Assembly: GCA_032718475.1 (NCBI GenBank)
Contig: JAUCBJ010006498.1
Span: forward strand, 1-64,000
Source of the DNA: Nemertoderma westbladi
Lineage: Eukaryota; Xenacoelomorpha; Nemertodermatida; Nemertodermatidae
Direction of reading: 5' to 3'
Length of the DNA stretch: 64,000 nucleotides
Made by a program: the position numbers and the translations under genes. The notes below the pieces were generated by a model that ran no database searches, had not been told where the DNA came from, and was given only the letters and a program-made list of their open reading frames with translations. Of the stretch, positions 21,759 to 31,050 are shown one piece after another. Numbering within the stretch: position 1 is the stretch's first letter; every line of letters begins with the position of its first letter.

Positions 21759-22385
21759 CTATTCGCTAAGATTAGCTGATTCTAATTGAGTTGACAACGA
21801 ATTGACATCAATGCGTTTGGTTTCTAGGAACTTCTTATAGTTTCTCGCGAATCGCATCTGGGTCTGGGCGAGTTGAGGGATCAGCGCGACGACCTGGACG
21901 AAGGAGGATTGGCATTGTCGGAGGGAACGCGGAACCAGAACGCCGAACCAACGCAGAACGTCATTACCGCGTTCCGACGTTCCATCCCCTCGTACTTCCT
22001 CCTGTTCCGACGTTCTATCCCCTCGCACTTCCTCCTGTTCCGACGTTCTATCCCCTCGCACTTCCTCGATATTAACTAAACGTTTCCTCACCCCCGTATT
22101 TCCCGAACCGTTCACGCCACAATCCTCCAACGTAACCGCGGTTTCTCCGTCAAGGGTTTCGGATAGCGTTACGACTTTTCCGGGATTGAGTTCGCGATTA
22201 TCAAATTGAGTAGCGCTGACCGCGGTAACGCCGCTGATACATCGCGCCTTAGATAGATGAAGGAATCCGTCCGACATATGTCGGTCGATGTGTCTGCGAA
22301 TGTCGACAATAGTGTCAGCGTCAGCGAGAAGTTCTAATACAATACGGTCTAATAATCTACACAATTTCGCGTTACTTGCAGACAT
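21759..22385 (-). CDS. CCDC115: CCDC115 homologue (V-ATPase assembly factor, Vma22-like)
   Basis: An intact 208-codon frame. The N-terminal ~50 residues match the CCDC115 helical start (LCRLLDRIVLELLADADTI ... DGFLHLSKARC). The C-terminal block LRWFGVLVPRSLRQCQSSF (about 144-162) carries the W-F-G-[IV]-L-V-P-x-S-L-R signature of vertebrate CCDC115. It is slightly longer than the human protein (about 180 residues). Family knowledge: CCDC115 acts with TMEM199 in assembling the proton-pumping V-ATPase at the ER/Golgi. Residues 107-139 are three 11-residue units EEVRGDRTSEQ, a 33-bp tandem duplication in the linker. The whole reading frame sits in one exon. It begins 86 bp after the stop of the PPP1R11-like gene on the same strand. 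Confidence 0.85.
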   Translation of the reverse strand: MSASNAKLCRLLDRIVLELLADADTIVDIRRHIDRHMSDGFLHLSKARCISGVTAVSATQFDNRELNPGKVVTLSETLDGETAVTLEDCGVNGSGNTGVRKRLVNIEEVRGDRTSEQEEVRGDRTSEQEEVRGDGTSERGNDVLRWFGVLVPRSLRQCQSSFVQVVALIPQLAQTQMRFARNYKKFLETKRIDVNSLSTQLESANLSE

Positions 22386-22471
22386 TTTATTACTGTATTA
22401 AAAATCAGTTGTTGGAATGCAAACAATAAATAATGCACAAGGATTTAACTACTGATGATAGCGGAAAGGAT
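22386..22471 (-). promoter_or_regulatory. Intergenic spacer with poly(A) signal and splice-acceptor-like site
   Basis: On the minus strand, the PPP1R11 stop codon overlaps an AATAAA hexamer (GGGAATAAATCC). Just before the CCDC115 start there is AACTGATTTTTAATACAG, with a branch-point-like CTGAT, a T run and a terminal CAG, followed by TAATAAA and ATG. This is the arrangement expected of an operon spacer resolved by 3' processing and trans-splicing. Equally, it could be the acceptor of a 5' UTR intron of CCDC115. Confidence 0.5.
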
Positions 22472-22831
22472 TTATTCCCTTATTTCGCGGCCTAAATGTT
22501 TCCCTTCGCAGCAATCACTGTTTACTGGCTCATTTCCTTTCTTAGACTGTTTATTGCTGCCTTCTTCATCTGAACTCTCGTCAAAGTCTTTAGGTTTATG
22601 ATAAACACAACAGCACTTTGATTTCCTTCTGCCCAGATGCTCGTTATCGATGGTATCTTCGGTCCAACGAACCTGCCCCGACCCCGAGGACGACTGCCCC
22701 GACTCGCTTGTTTTCGGTTGTTCGGGTTGTTTCAGCGTAAGATGAAGTTTGGGCTGCTGCGGTGCATCAGATTCTGTCGGAGTGACTGTTTCTGTTTGCG
22801 TTACTTCCGTTGTCTGAATGATTGATGACAT
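22472..22831 (-). CDS. PPP1R11: PPP1R11 homologue (protein phosphatase 1 inhibitor-3 / Ypi1 family)
   Basis: An intact 119-codon frame. The central block [19 protein letters not shown] followed by CCCVYHKP (about residues 54-80) closely matches the PPP1R11/Ypi1 signature (VEWT.DTVDNEH.GR.SSKCCCIY.KP). QVRW is the likely variant of the KVEW phosphatase-docking motif. An acidic SSDEE patch (86-90) and a C-terminal Cys/His group (DCCEGKH, 106-112) correspond to the rest of the family; the human protein is about 126 residues. The N-terminus is Thr/Gln-rich. Known roles in the family are inhibition of PP1 and, in mammals, E3 ligase activity. Single exon as seen. The start is the first ATG after upstream stops. 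Confidence 0.9.
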   Translation of the reverse strand: MSSIIQTTEVTQTETVTPTESDAPQQPKLHLTLKQPEQPKTSESGQSSSGSGQVRWTEDTIDNEHLGRRKSKCCCVYHKPKDFDESSDEEGSNKQSKKGNEPVNSDCCEGKHLGREIRE

Positions 22832-23757
22832 CTTATTATTGCATTTTGCATGATTACCGGTACATCGGTACTACCGAATACTGGAATACAGAATAAGGTT
22901 GACGGATAGGTTAAGGAACTGAGTTGTCTTGAAGGCCTACCGGTACCTGTTCCACGACAAGTACAAATTAGTTTAACCCAGGGGCGGGGCGCCACCTGCC
23001 GCCGCCACATGGGGGGGGGGGGGGGGGGGGGTAACAATTATTTATTAATTAAAAGTTACATTAAATGTGTTGTTTTAACGGTTTCAGATTCAGATAGAGG
23101 ATTATAGGCTACTGAAAATCTTGATGAACAAAATTAAAACTGATGAGAGAACGAGACAAATTCAATAATTAATGTTTTTATTATTTACAGGGGCTCATTC
23201 ATAAATTAAATAAATTATAATTCAGAAGAGAAAAATATTCAAAACTTTCTGAAAATATTCCCCGACTCCTTGATTTTGATCCGTTTAAGCTGAATCTTGG
23301 TATATACGTACGCCTAATACAAAACAGGCTGTGTCCTTGTGGGCACGCTTAATCCGTGGACAGTTCTCCAGTCTACCGCTAGTGGCCTAAAATGAAAACA
23401 TTTTAGAAATGGCTGAAAATGAAAACCTTCAGCCCTTTTGTATTATTATATATAATACTTTCTTCCTGATTGATACTTAGGTTAATATATTCTAGACGTC
23501 AGACTGAGTACTGAGTTTTGTGAGGTCTTAAACCGACTGCAGTTACCTACAGTCCCAATCCCAATAAACATTAACTTGGTCATTTTGGCGGCCAAAACGA
23601 CCAAAATGGCCAAATATAAATTGCGGCATTCATGAAAGGAACTTCTGAGGCAAGTTGGCTTGTCAATCACAGCCAGTGAATAGAGGCTGAGTGTAAGTAA
23701 AGCCCAGGATGTTGGCAGATAGAAAAAGGCTTCGATTTCCGGACATTCCCTCCCCAA
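22832..23757. other. Upstream of PPP1R11: presumed promoter region and poly(G) run
   Basis: G21 occurs at 23011-23031, about 180 bp upstream of the PPP1R11 start. No TATA box or other clear promoter element was recognised. The remainder to 23757 is AT-rich without a recognised gene. Confidence 0.4.
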
Positions 23758-23779
23758 CCCCCCCCCCCCCCCCCCCCCC
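23758..23779. repeat. Poly(C) run of 22
   Basis: C22, preceded by CCCTCCCCAA. Confidence 0.9.
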
Positions 23780-23829
23780 GGACAGTTCCGTTCCGTTCGA
23801 GTAGGACACTACTGTTTTAATAATTTCGC

Positions 23830-23995
23830 ACGTTTATTTTTCATTTTGTAAGGTAAACATAGAACATTTTTATTTTCAATATTATTTCTTGACCCTTTAT
23901 TAACCTCGCTCGCACACGGTAAATATAATGCCTCGAGAATTAATAGGGAAAACATTTTAACTTTTTTTCCCATGTAATAAATAATTATTGTGTTT
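23830..23995. repeat. Dispersed repeat shared with 45470-45615
   Basis: TTTATTAACCTCGCT, CGGTAAAT and AATGCCTCGAGAAT occur in the same order as at 45530-45575, with a TTTTTTCCCA block after them. Family unknown. Confidence 0.6.
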
Positions 23996-24162
23996 TATCT
24001 GTGTATCTGCGTTGAATATAATTAATATATTGATAATTAATTTCGCTGGAGTTAATTAGAAGTTCGCTGGATTTAATATTATTTACCGTGGCTCAAGAGA
24101 GGTGTGATGGCTATGTAAGGTCATGTGTGAATCATACTTGGACCTATATGGTGAGTGTGCAT

Positions 24163-24186
24163 GGGGGGGGGGGGGGGGGGGGGGGG
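24163..24186. repeat. Poly(G) run of 24
   Basis: G24. The following ~740 bp to 24927 hold no recognised gene. Confidence 0.9.
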
Positions 24187-24936
24187 AATTAGTAGATAAT
24201 TCGGAATGTGAATCCTGTTTTCATTTTTTTAAACTGGACGCTAGTGGCCTTGCATGTTTTCACGTGACATACATAGAATACAGGCAAAAATACATAGAAA
24301 TAAGCCCAACGCTAATAATTAACACATGTACACATATGAACTATACAAGAAGGTACTGTTTCTCCTGTTCAAAGCAAAATCTAATCATGAATACTTTTTC
24401 ACTGTAACTCGTAACTCAACCAATTGGTCCTTTTTCGAAGAAATCCTACATGGGCATTTTGGAGCTAACCCGCCACTACTGCTTGGCTCACTGGAAGTGT
24501 ATTTAGGTAAAGCTCTATTGTAGGCTGTGGCTCTGTTTTAACTTAGCTGAGCCAAGACGACAGACATTAGGATGGGAACACGAACACACCATATTATCCT
24601 TCCCCTATTCATTTCAATGGTAGCCAGCTTGTCTTTCCCGCACTGGGGGTAGACCATTGCCATTGGTTAGCTGTATGCTATTGTAATACAAAGAGAGCGG
24701 CAGGATAAAGAAAAATGCCGACCTCACTAATAATGGGCTGGTCCCACAGGTCACTTTAAGGTTGGTACAGTAGGTACTACAGTTTACATGTTCAAGGGCG
24801 CCAGTCCCTAGTCGCAAGCCCATAGTATGTCCCTGTAGTAGTTTCAGACGCTTTCACTCAGCATCCTAGTGTCAAGGAAGTTTGGAGTTGAGTGTGGGTG
24901 GGTGGATTGGTGGCCCCCACGCAACACCGCAGTGTC

Positions 24937-25339
24937 GGGTGACTACAAAACAACGACCAACGACCCAAATGATAAAGACCTGTACAAATACAAAACACAT
25001 GTGTTAACTTTCGTTTATTGTTTTGGTTCCCCAACACGCCTCTGTAACCTGCTTCTTTACTAACCTGCTCCTTTAAATGGCAATGTGACCTAACGCTCTC
25101 TGGCAATGGGACCTAAAGCTCTTTGGAACCTAACGCTCTTTGGGACGTAACGCGACTTTACCTCTTTGTTTTGTACAGGTCACAATGAGCGTTATGTACC
25201 ATTGCTATTTAAAGGAGCAGGTTAGTAAAGGAGCAAGTTACAGAGGCGTGACGGGGGATTCAAAACAATTAACGAAAGTTAACACATGTAACAAGATTAT
25301 GCAGGTCTTTATAATTGGGTCTTTGTTTTGTAGTCACCC
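24937..25339. mobile_element. Short non-autonomous long-TIR element with exact 9-bp target duplication
   Basis: The 403-bp element begins GGGTGACTACAAAAC and ends GTTTTGTAGTCACCC. Inverted arms of about 150 bp leave a centre of roughly 100 bp with repeated ACCTAACGCTCT phrases. It is bounded by exact direct repeats CGCAGTGTC (24928-24936 and 25340-25348). The 9-bp duplication and GGG ends are shared with the element at 13662-14691, although the TIR sequences differ. No transposase. Confidence 0.85.
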
Positions 25340-25483
25340 CGCAGTGTCCGCGTTATACATTGTAAAAAAATATTTAAAAAAAATTTTATTATAAAAAAAA
25401 ATATTATTGAAATTAATTTCCGAAATTAACATCCCGAAAATAATTTATGGACGTCCATTAATTAGTTTTTTCATTGGTTGATA

Positions 25484-25645
25484 GATTAATTTCGGGACGT
25501 CCATAAATTAATTTCGGGACGTCCATAAGTTAATTTCGGGACGTCCATAAGTTAATTTCGGGAAGTCCATATAGTTTATTTCGGGACGTCCATAAATTAA
25601 TTTCGGGACGTCCATAAATTAATTTCGGGGCGTTCAGATTATTAT
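25484..25645. repeat. 22-bp tandem repeat, about 7 copies
   Basis: TTCGGGACGT recurs every 22 bp (25491, 25513, 25535 and on), each with CCATAAATTAA. Upstream (25410-25470) is a diverged inverted unit (ATTTATGGACGTCC). There are no unique spacers, so this is a simple tandem array. Confidence 0.92.
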
Positions 25646-25679
25646 ACATACTCTTCCTTTAACGAAGCCCCATTCAACT

Positions 25680-26486
25680 TGTGACGGGATCCGGGGATCC
25701 CGATTTATCCGGTGTATTCGCTTACACGTCCCCGCCGCTAGTGAAAGAGTTTGTTATGGTTGTCGTTCTGATTGTTAATATAGATATAATGGCATAGTAT
25801 AAATGAGATAATATTGACAGGTAGCACAGTTGATGTTTAGTTGACTGAATACTGCTAATGATGGTAGCGGCAATGACGGTAACGAAAGTCACCGCTCTGC
25901 CCTCTAGCTGTACTGGGATAACTGAATGAAATGACACTGTTACCGGTAATATGTATTGCACCGTTGGCCGTATTGCACTACTCAGCCGATGCCTTCCCCC
26001 CATTGGCTAATGACTCACTTCTCACCCTCATCTCCCTGGGAGTGTTCTCCCCTCGCTGCTGTCACTCTCTCCCTCCCGGAGGTGTAACCTCTGACCCCCA
26101 TTGTGCGTATGTCCTCTGGGGTTTCCCATCCCGATCTCATTGGGGTGACACGAGGTTGATTGGAAATCAACCTCGTGCTCCCAATATTGCTTAAGGCGCT
26201 CTTTCCCACTTTATGGGGGTTGGTGTGGCGGAATTGAATACGCTCACACTCCCCACCATGCTATCTTCCCGGTGAGAAGATAGCATCAACCTCAAGTGCG
26301 CTTCAATTCCGCTGGAACTCGATCTATCTATCGGGTGTGGGGTGGAGTTATTTTTTCTTGGAGTCGGCTTTCCAGGCCGCTCCCTATGGGTATGATGTCA
26401 CTACCCTCTGGCGTCTCGTGTCGGGCCGATCGTGCGCTTCTTTCACACAACTTTTGTTTCCCCAACACTCTCACCACTCTAACTCC
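25680..26486 (-). repeat. LTR-B 3' LTR
   Basis: Matches 32128-32933 with about a dozen differences. On the plus strand it starts TGTGACGGGATCC. It contains two perfect hairpins: 13-bp arms CACGAGGTTGATT / AATCAACCTCGTG (26149-26177) and 11-bp arms ATGCTATCTTC / GAAGATAGCAT (26258-26286). Confidence 0.85.
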
Positions 26487-26840
26487 GCTCTCTAACTCAA
26501 CTCGCTCTTACTCTCTCCCCACACCTGAATCGCACTCTTCTATCTCGCCAACGGCTCCTCTCACTATCTCCTCTCTACTCTCTACCACTCTCTAAGGCCC
26601 TAATCTCTAATGCTACCCCTGTGCTATCATACTATCTACCTTACTACTTACTTACTAACTATCTAACTCTCCTACTCTCTACTAACTCTCCGACTCTAAC
26701 TAGCTCTACTAAGTTTAACTCCTACTAACTTCTTCTAAGTCTCTAACTCCTAACTCTACTAAGTCTCTTAACTCTTACTACTTCTAGCTCTAACTAAAAA
26801 CCTCTAACTTTCTACTAACACTAACTCTACTTACTACTTT
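26487..26840. repeat. CT-rich degenerate (CTAACT)n tract inside LTR-B
   Basis: Low-complexity pyrimidine-rich sequence built of CTCTAACT and CTACTAACT variants. A similar tract returns at 27240-27310. No coding. Confidence 0.85.
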
Positions 26841-27215
26841 CTACGTGGCACTTGCGGTGCCCACAACCACTCTGCTTACTGGCACCCTATGTGCCCGTCT
26901 CTACTACTCTACTACCTGGCACCCTATGTGCCCTCTTTACTACTCTACTACCTCTACATCTCCACCTCCACTACTACCTCTATCTACGTGGCGCTTGCGG
27001 TGCCCACAACCACTCTGCTGCTACCTCTACGTGGTGCTTTCAGTGCCCACAACCACCCTGCTGCTACCTCTACGTGGCGCTTTCGGTGCCCATGACCACC
27101 CTACTACTACCTATCTACGTGGCGCTTGCGGTGCCCACAACCACTCTCTGCTACTACTTCTACGTGGCGCTTCCGGTGCCCACAACCACCTACTACTACT
27201 CGTGGCATGACAATA
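26841..27215. repeat. Minisatellite inside LTR-B (units with GTGGCGCTTGCGGTGCCCAC)
   Basis: Six to seven irregular units of ~40-60 bp contain CTACGTGGCGCTT, GGTGCCCACAACCAC and CTGCTACTACCT. Three plus frames stay open across part of it, but the repetitive product and antisense orientation to the element argue against coding. Confidence 0.85.
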
Positions 27216-27976
27216 TGCCACACTCCCTTACACACCGACTTCTAACTTAACTATCTTCTAACTACTTACTATCTTCTACTACTTCTGACTTCTACTTACT
27301 TACTTTATCTAACTTTCTATTTATTTTTATTATTTAATTATTTTTATTATTTATATTTTTAATTAAATAATTAATTTTTGTGGGAAGGGCGTCTCGCCCT
27401 CATTCCCACCCCCCTCAGTCCAAATATTGGACGACTAAACTCTAAGCTGCCCCTCGATCTTCCATCGATTCTTCCATGAGGCACTGTCCCGCTGTCCCCC
27501 TGTGCGTCCTCTTATCTGACGACCCACTTTCCTGCCAATTCCAACTCACCAGGAATTGGCTCTCCCTCTTCCGCGACCCTAAAGTCGGGTCTCTCCGCCG
27601 CCTTCTTAACTATCTCGTCTCCTGGCATCAAAATGCCACCTCCCACCTTGTTATCTCCCAGCGGCAGAATGAATAGAAAGTGAAAGAACAGGCAAAACAG
27701 AAGGTACAATAGTAGTCCTATCCCTTTCCATCCTGTCTTCCTTCTCGACTTCCCCCTTGTCGGTATGCCTCTCAACCGGACCGGCGTCTCTTCCGGACAC
27801 TCCTCTGGACACTCCTCTGGACTATTGTCCTCCTGACACTCCTACCGGACACTCCTCCGGAGTGTTGTCCTCCGGACATCTCGCCGTCCGCTCCTCTCCA
27901 TCTCCATACCGATACTTGCTGGGAAATCTATTCTCCTCCGCCCACTCTCTTACTGTTACTTCCCTGTCTGGCTCTA

Positions 27977-28615
27977 CTATCTCCTGGTTTCTTCTCTTCG
28001 TCCTCTGTGTCTACGGTGCCTGGTAACATGCACCCTGATGTCTCTGTCACACTGCGATGGGATCTTGGTTTTAACTGGGCCGCTAAGCATCCATCCGAAC
28101 GGCGTGAGGATCGCCGTCGGGTCCCGCTGCCTGTCTTCGCCGAAGACCGTCTTTGTTCTCTCGTGGGCCGTCGGGCAGTCCATTCCTACTATAATGGATA
28201 CCTTCCTAACGTCCACCTCTGGTATTGAGAAATCGATACCGTCCAGGAATGTATATTGTTCGACTTCGATGTTGGTTGGTCGCCTGGCGTTGATATTTAT
28301 CGATTCTATGACGTGGATGGGGTCGATCGTCGCCCCATAGTCGCATCCCGGTGCAATCGCTGATATCCTGCACCGTCCCGTCCTCATCTCCAGGACCTCA
28401 TCTTTACTTGAGACGGTAGTTACCGCCATTCTATTCGGCCTTGTCTTTAGCCCTATCTCTTCGGCCACCCAGTTCTCCACCAGCGTGAAGGCTGCTCCGC
28501 TGTCGACCAGCATTAATGTCGTTACTGATCGACCGCCCTCTCCTGATATCTTCACTGGTACTACCCCGAGTAGTACTTTTCTCTTGTTTCTTGCCACTGT
28601 CGTGCTTGTAGCCAT
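27977..28615 (-). CDS. LTR-B protease domain (BEL/Pao-type retropepsin)
   Basis: An intact 212-codon frame. MLVDSGAAFTLVENWVA (about residues 31-47) holds the D-S-G-A retropepsin catalytic triad. VSIIVGMDC and TPFGWMLSGPV further on are the conserved flap/C-terminal blocks of BEL/Pao proteases (the ...G.D....G..L.GP pattern). It overlaps the preceding knuckle-encoding frame by 55 bases in a different frame, with a GAGAAAAG stretch in the overlap where slippage could occur. In complete BEL/Pao elements RT follows directly; here the frame ends and only repeats follow. Confidence 0.8.
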   Translation of the reverse strand: MATSTTVARNKRKVLLGVVPVKISGEGGRSVTTLMLVDSGAAFTLVENWVAEEIGLKTRPNRMAVTTVSSKDEVLEMRTGRCRISAIAPGCDYGATIDPIHVIESININARRPTNIEVEQYTFLDGIDFSIPEVDVRKVSIIVGMDCPTAHERTKTVFGEDRQRDPTAILTPFGWMLSGPVKTKIPSQCDRDIRVHVTRHRRHRGRREETRR

Positions 28616-29100
28616 TGTTTGGCCTCCAGTCTCGTATCTCTTGCTGCTTCTCTACACTCTCCGGATCTGTGTCCTTCTACCACACATCGATGACATAGTC
28701 CGTTTGCGTCTGTGTAGGCTATACGATCTTGTTTGGGCAACGCTTGCCAGTGCTTACAACTCATGGTCTTATGGGTTCCGTCCCGATGTAATTGACATTC
28801 GAATCCTGGATTATAGCGTTCCCTATATAGTCCTTCACGTATCGCGCGTAGGTTTATATCTACCGATTTAGTGTTTTGGTTATCTGTACTCGGCCTACTG
28901 GGTATGTTGGGATTATGTTTATTTATGGTGTTATTTTCTTTCTGTCCCTGCCACGGTGTGGCCCTACTCCCAGCTAACTGTGGGCTTGTAGCCCCCTGTG
29001 TGGCCGCGTGTGGTAGCGACTGTCTTACTCTTGAGAATGGATCTGTCGGATTATGTTCGGGTCTAGGCCTGTTGTATTCGGTCTTTGGCGCCTTCCCCAA
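28561..29100 (-). CDS. LTR-B gag C-terminal part with CCHC zinc knuckle
   Basis: 179 codons. The C-terminal third has CKHWQALPKQDR and then CHRCVVEGHRSGEC (a C-x2-C-x4-H-x4-C knuckle), the usual nucleic-acid-binding end of BEL/Pao gag. The N-terminal half is Pro/Asn/Gln-rich and disordered. It is separated from the gag core by a stop near 29143 and from the protease by a frame change. Either the element uses frameshifts or this copy is decaying. Confidence 0.75.
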   Translation of the reverse strand: MGKAPKTEYNRPRPEHNPTDPFSRVRQSLPHAATQGATSPQLAGSRATPWQGQKENNTINKHNPNIPSRPSTDNQNTKSVDINLRAIREGLYRERYNPGFECQLHRDGTHKTMSCKHWQALPKQDRIAYTDANGLCHRCVVEGHRSGECREAARDTRLEAKQWLQARQWQETREKYYSG

Positions 29101-29142
29101 ACTATCCTCACTATAGACTGGGTCTGTAATTAATTCGGCTTC

Positions 29143-29843
29143 TTAGTTTAGGAAGCTCGACATTTCTTCTAGGCCCGGTTCCGCACCTTTCTTCTCTCGA
29201 GTGGAGAAGGCGATCTTCCTCCACTTGTTCCGCAGCCAGATCGGCAGTGCCTGCGCTATCGTGGTGATGTTATTAGATGCGTTGAGTTCGTATGGCGCGT
29301 CTAGTGTCTTCAGTACGATTAACGCCTTCTCGACCTTGTTCGCGAAGGTCTTTATGCTAACGGGGTTATCCTGTAGGCCACCCGATGTTATACCTCTCAG
29401 GGTTTGCCGGATGATCTTGGCGGGTGTCCGTATTCCCTGTCTAGCGCCCGCCATGCTGTCGTGAAGCCGCCCTCGATGCCCTGGTACTGCCTCACGATGT
29501 CGTATGCTGGGCCTCCTGTATACACCTGTAGATATTTTAGGCACTCCGCCTGCGTCAAGTTCTTACTTAATATCTCGTTACTGTACATGCGCCGAAACTG
29601 CAGGTATTCTTCCGGCCTACTTCCGTCGAATTTAAATGGCTCGACTGGTGGTAACTCGATCCTGGTCTTTAATGCATCGATTAGCGTCGCCATTCCCATC
29701 GCCTGTGCTTCCAATGGGTTCGAGGGATGCTGTACAGATTCTCCTATTGGGTGTGATCCGTTCGTCCTATCTGCTGTTGATCTCTTTGTTGCGTCGGATA
29801 TATCATTGGGGGTAACGGCCCCCTCCATATTTCCGTGTCGCAC
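29143..29843 (-). pseudogene. LTR-B gag core, split by one frameshift
   Basis: Two overlapping frames (29843-29397 and 29544-29143) together give a retroviral-type gag core: VEPFKFDGSRPEEYLQFRRM, LTQAECLKYLQVYTGGPAYD, WRALDREYGHPP, then PAKIIRQTLRGI and LPIWLRNKWRKIAFSTREK. The F.G....Y..F....... .L....K..YL......G.A pattern is that of the Pao gag family (DUF1759 type). The frame changes near 29460. The product would form the capsid. Confidence 0.75.
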
Positions 29844-30951
29844 GACCTGTTCTCGTCCAGGGGGTTCGGTGTTCTCGTTGCTGTTCGAGTATATTGTTGA
29901 TATTGTAATTGGGGAATGTCACCCTGTCCCCCCCCCCCCCCCCCACCGGTATGTTTGGTACTGGGGTTGATGTTAATATATTGGGGCCCATACATCTATC
30001 TAGCAATAACTCTCCCCTTCCCTGGATATATGTTATGTCCCTGTGTATTATAGTCATGCTGCTGTCCGGTACCGATATAGGCCTATCTACTTCTCGCCTA
30101 CCTACCGGTATGTACTCCACGACTTCCGGGTTTAATCCCGTCGTCCGCGCTACCCTATCGCCTACTCTATCTCTCCCAGCATGGCCTATAATAGTATGTG
30201 CAGTAAGGCCTACAGTATGTCCTGCAGTCTGCATGTGCCCTTCCGAACCGAAGTTTATTCTTCGCGAATCTTGAATCTCCCGTGCACTACCGTACTCTCG
30301 ATCGGCAGCTATATCCCGTCGGGAAGTTTCTCTTCGATCCCCTATCCTGCTCTCGTCTTCGTATCGGTACATCCTGTACCGCTCTCCTGGCGTGCGGTGC
30401 GTTTCTCCGGGGCGACGGCAATCTCCCGAAGTTCGACCCCACTGACTCCCTAACTCCATCTCTACTATCGACGGCTCGCTATCCGTCCTCGCTCTCCGGT
30501 TGCTCCTAGCAACGACTCTACTATTATCTTCACTTCTTCTCTCTTCGACCTCCCGATTAAACTCTACTAATCTTCTTCTATCTTCGACCTCTCGGTTAAA
30601 CTCTACTAATCTACTCTCGGCGCTAACATCTGACTCTACTCTGTCCGGTTGGACCTTCCTGGAGATACTCGTCATCCCCCTACTATTCTCCGTCGTTGGG
30701 TGCTGCGGTTCACCTAACTTGCCCCGCACATTATCCGCCGACGCCTTTGGGACATTCTCTGCCCCCCCCCCCCCTTTCGGTACCAATCTCTCGTGGTGGG
30801 GCGCCCGTAGCCCCCCCCCCCCCCACCCGCTACTTCTAACTTCACTATCTCTTACTACACTTCTGCGTCCCTCTTGTCGGACATTTTCTACCCCCCTTTT
30901 CTCACCACTAATCTTCCGTGGTGGGGCACCCGTAGCCCCCCCCCCCCCCAC
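29803..30951 (-). CDS. LTR-B gag N-terminal, Arg/Gly-rich disordered region
   Basis: A 382-codon open frame of low complexity: poly-Gly runs, RERR/DRRE repeats and the duplicated NREVE-RRLVE units around residues 112-135. Four poly(C) runs on the plus strand (29928-29944, 30762-30774, 30811-30824, 30936-30949) encode the Gly runs and are likely slippage sites. The frame runs past the poly(C) at 29928 into sequence that is better continued in other frames. It lies between the coiled-coil N-terminus and the gag core, so it is probably part of a larger gag. Recognisable homology is absent. Confidence 0.5.
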   Translation of the reverse strand: MGGGGATGAPPRKISGEKRGVENVRQEGRRSVVRDSEVRSSGWGGGGLRAPHHERLVPKGGGGAENVPKASADNVRGKLGEPQHPTTENSRGMTSISRKVQPDRVESDVSAESRLVEFNREVEDRRRLVEFNREVEERRSEDNSRVVARSNRRARTDSEPSIVEMELGSQWGRTSGDCRRPGETHRTPGERYRMYRYEDESRIGDRRETSRRDIAADREYGSAREIQDSRRINFGSEGHMQTAGHTVGLTAHTIIGHAGRDRVGDRVARTTGLNPEVVEYIPVGRREVDRPISVPDSSMTIIHRDITYIQGRGELLLDRCMGPNILTSTPVPNIPVGGGGGDRVTFPNYNINNILEQQREHRTPWTRTGRATRKYGGGRYPQ

Positions 30952-31050
30952 TCGCTACTTCTAACTTCACTATCTCTTACTACACTTCTATGCCCCCCTT
31001 GTGGGGCATTCTCTGCCCCCCTCTCTCGCTACTAATCTTCCGTGGTGGGG
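30752..31050. repeat. ~125-bp tandem repeat with poly(C) runs
   Basis: About 2.4 units share CGTGGTGGGGC, poly(C), GCTACTTCTAACTTCACT and TCTTACTACACTTCT. It lies within the gag leader of LTR-B. Confidence 0.8.

Noticed and set aside
22801-23037. 78-codon ORF starting with poly-Pro upstream of PPP1R11
   Set aside because: The poly-Pro comes from the G21 run and the rest has no homology; more likely promoter/5' UTR.
25484-25645. Regular 22-bp repeats considered as a CRISPR-like array
   Set aside because: The units are contiguous with no unique spacers, and the genome is eukaryotic.
26845-27250. Three plus-strand ORFs of 68-132 codons
   Set aside because: Minisatellite within LTR-B, antisense to the element's genes, with Thr/Leu/His-rich repetitive products.
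30500-30964. 154-codon plus-strand ORF
   Set aside because: Antisense shadow of the Arg/Gly-rich gag leader, with Ser/Leu/Thr repeats and poly-Pro from C runs.
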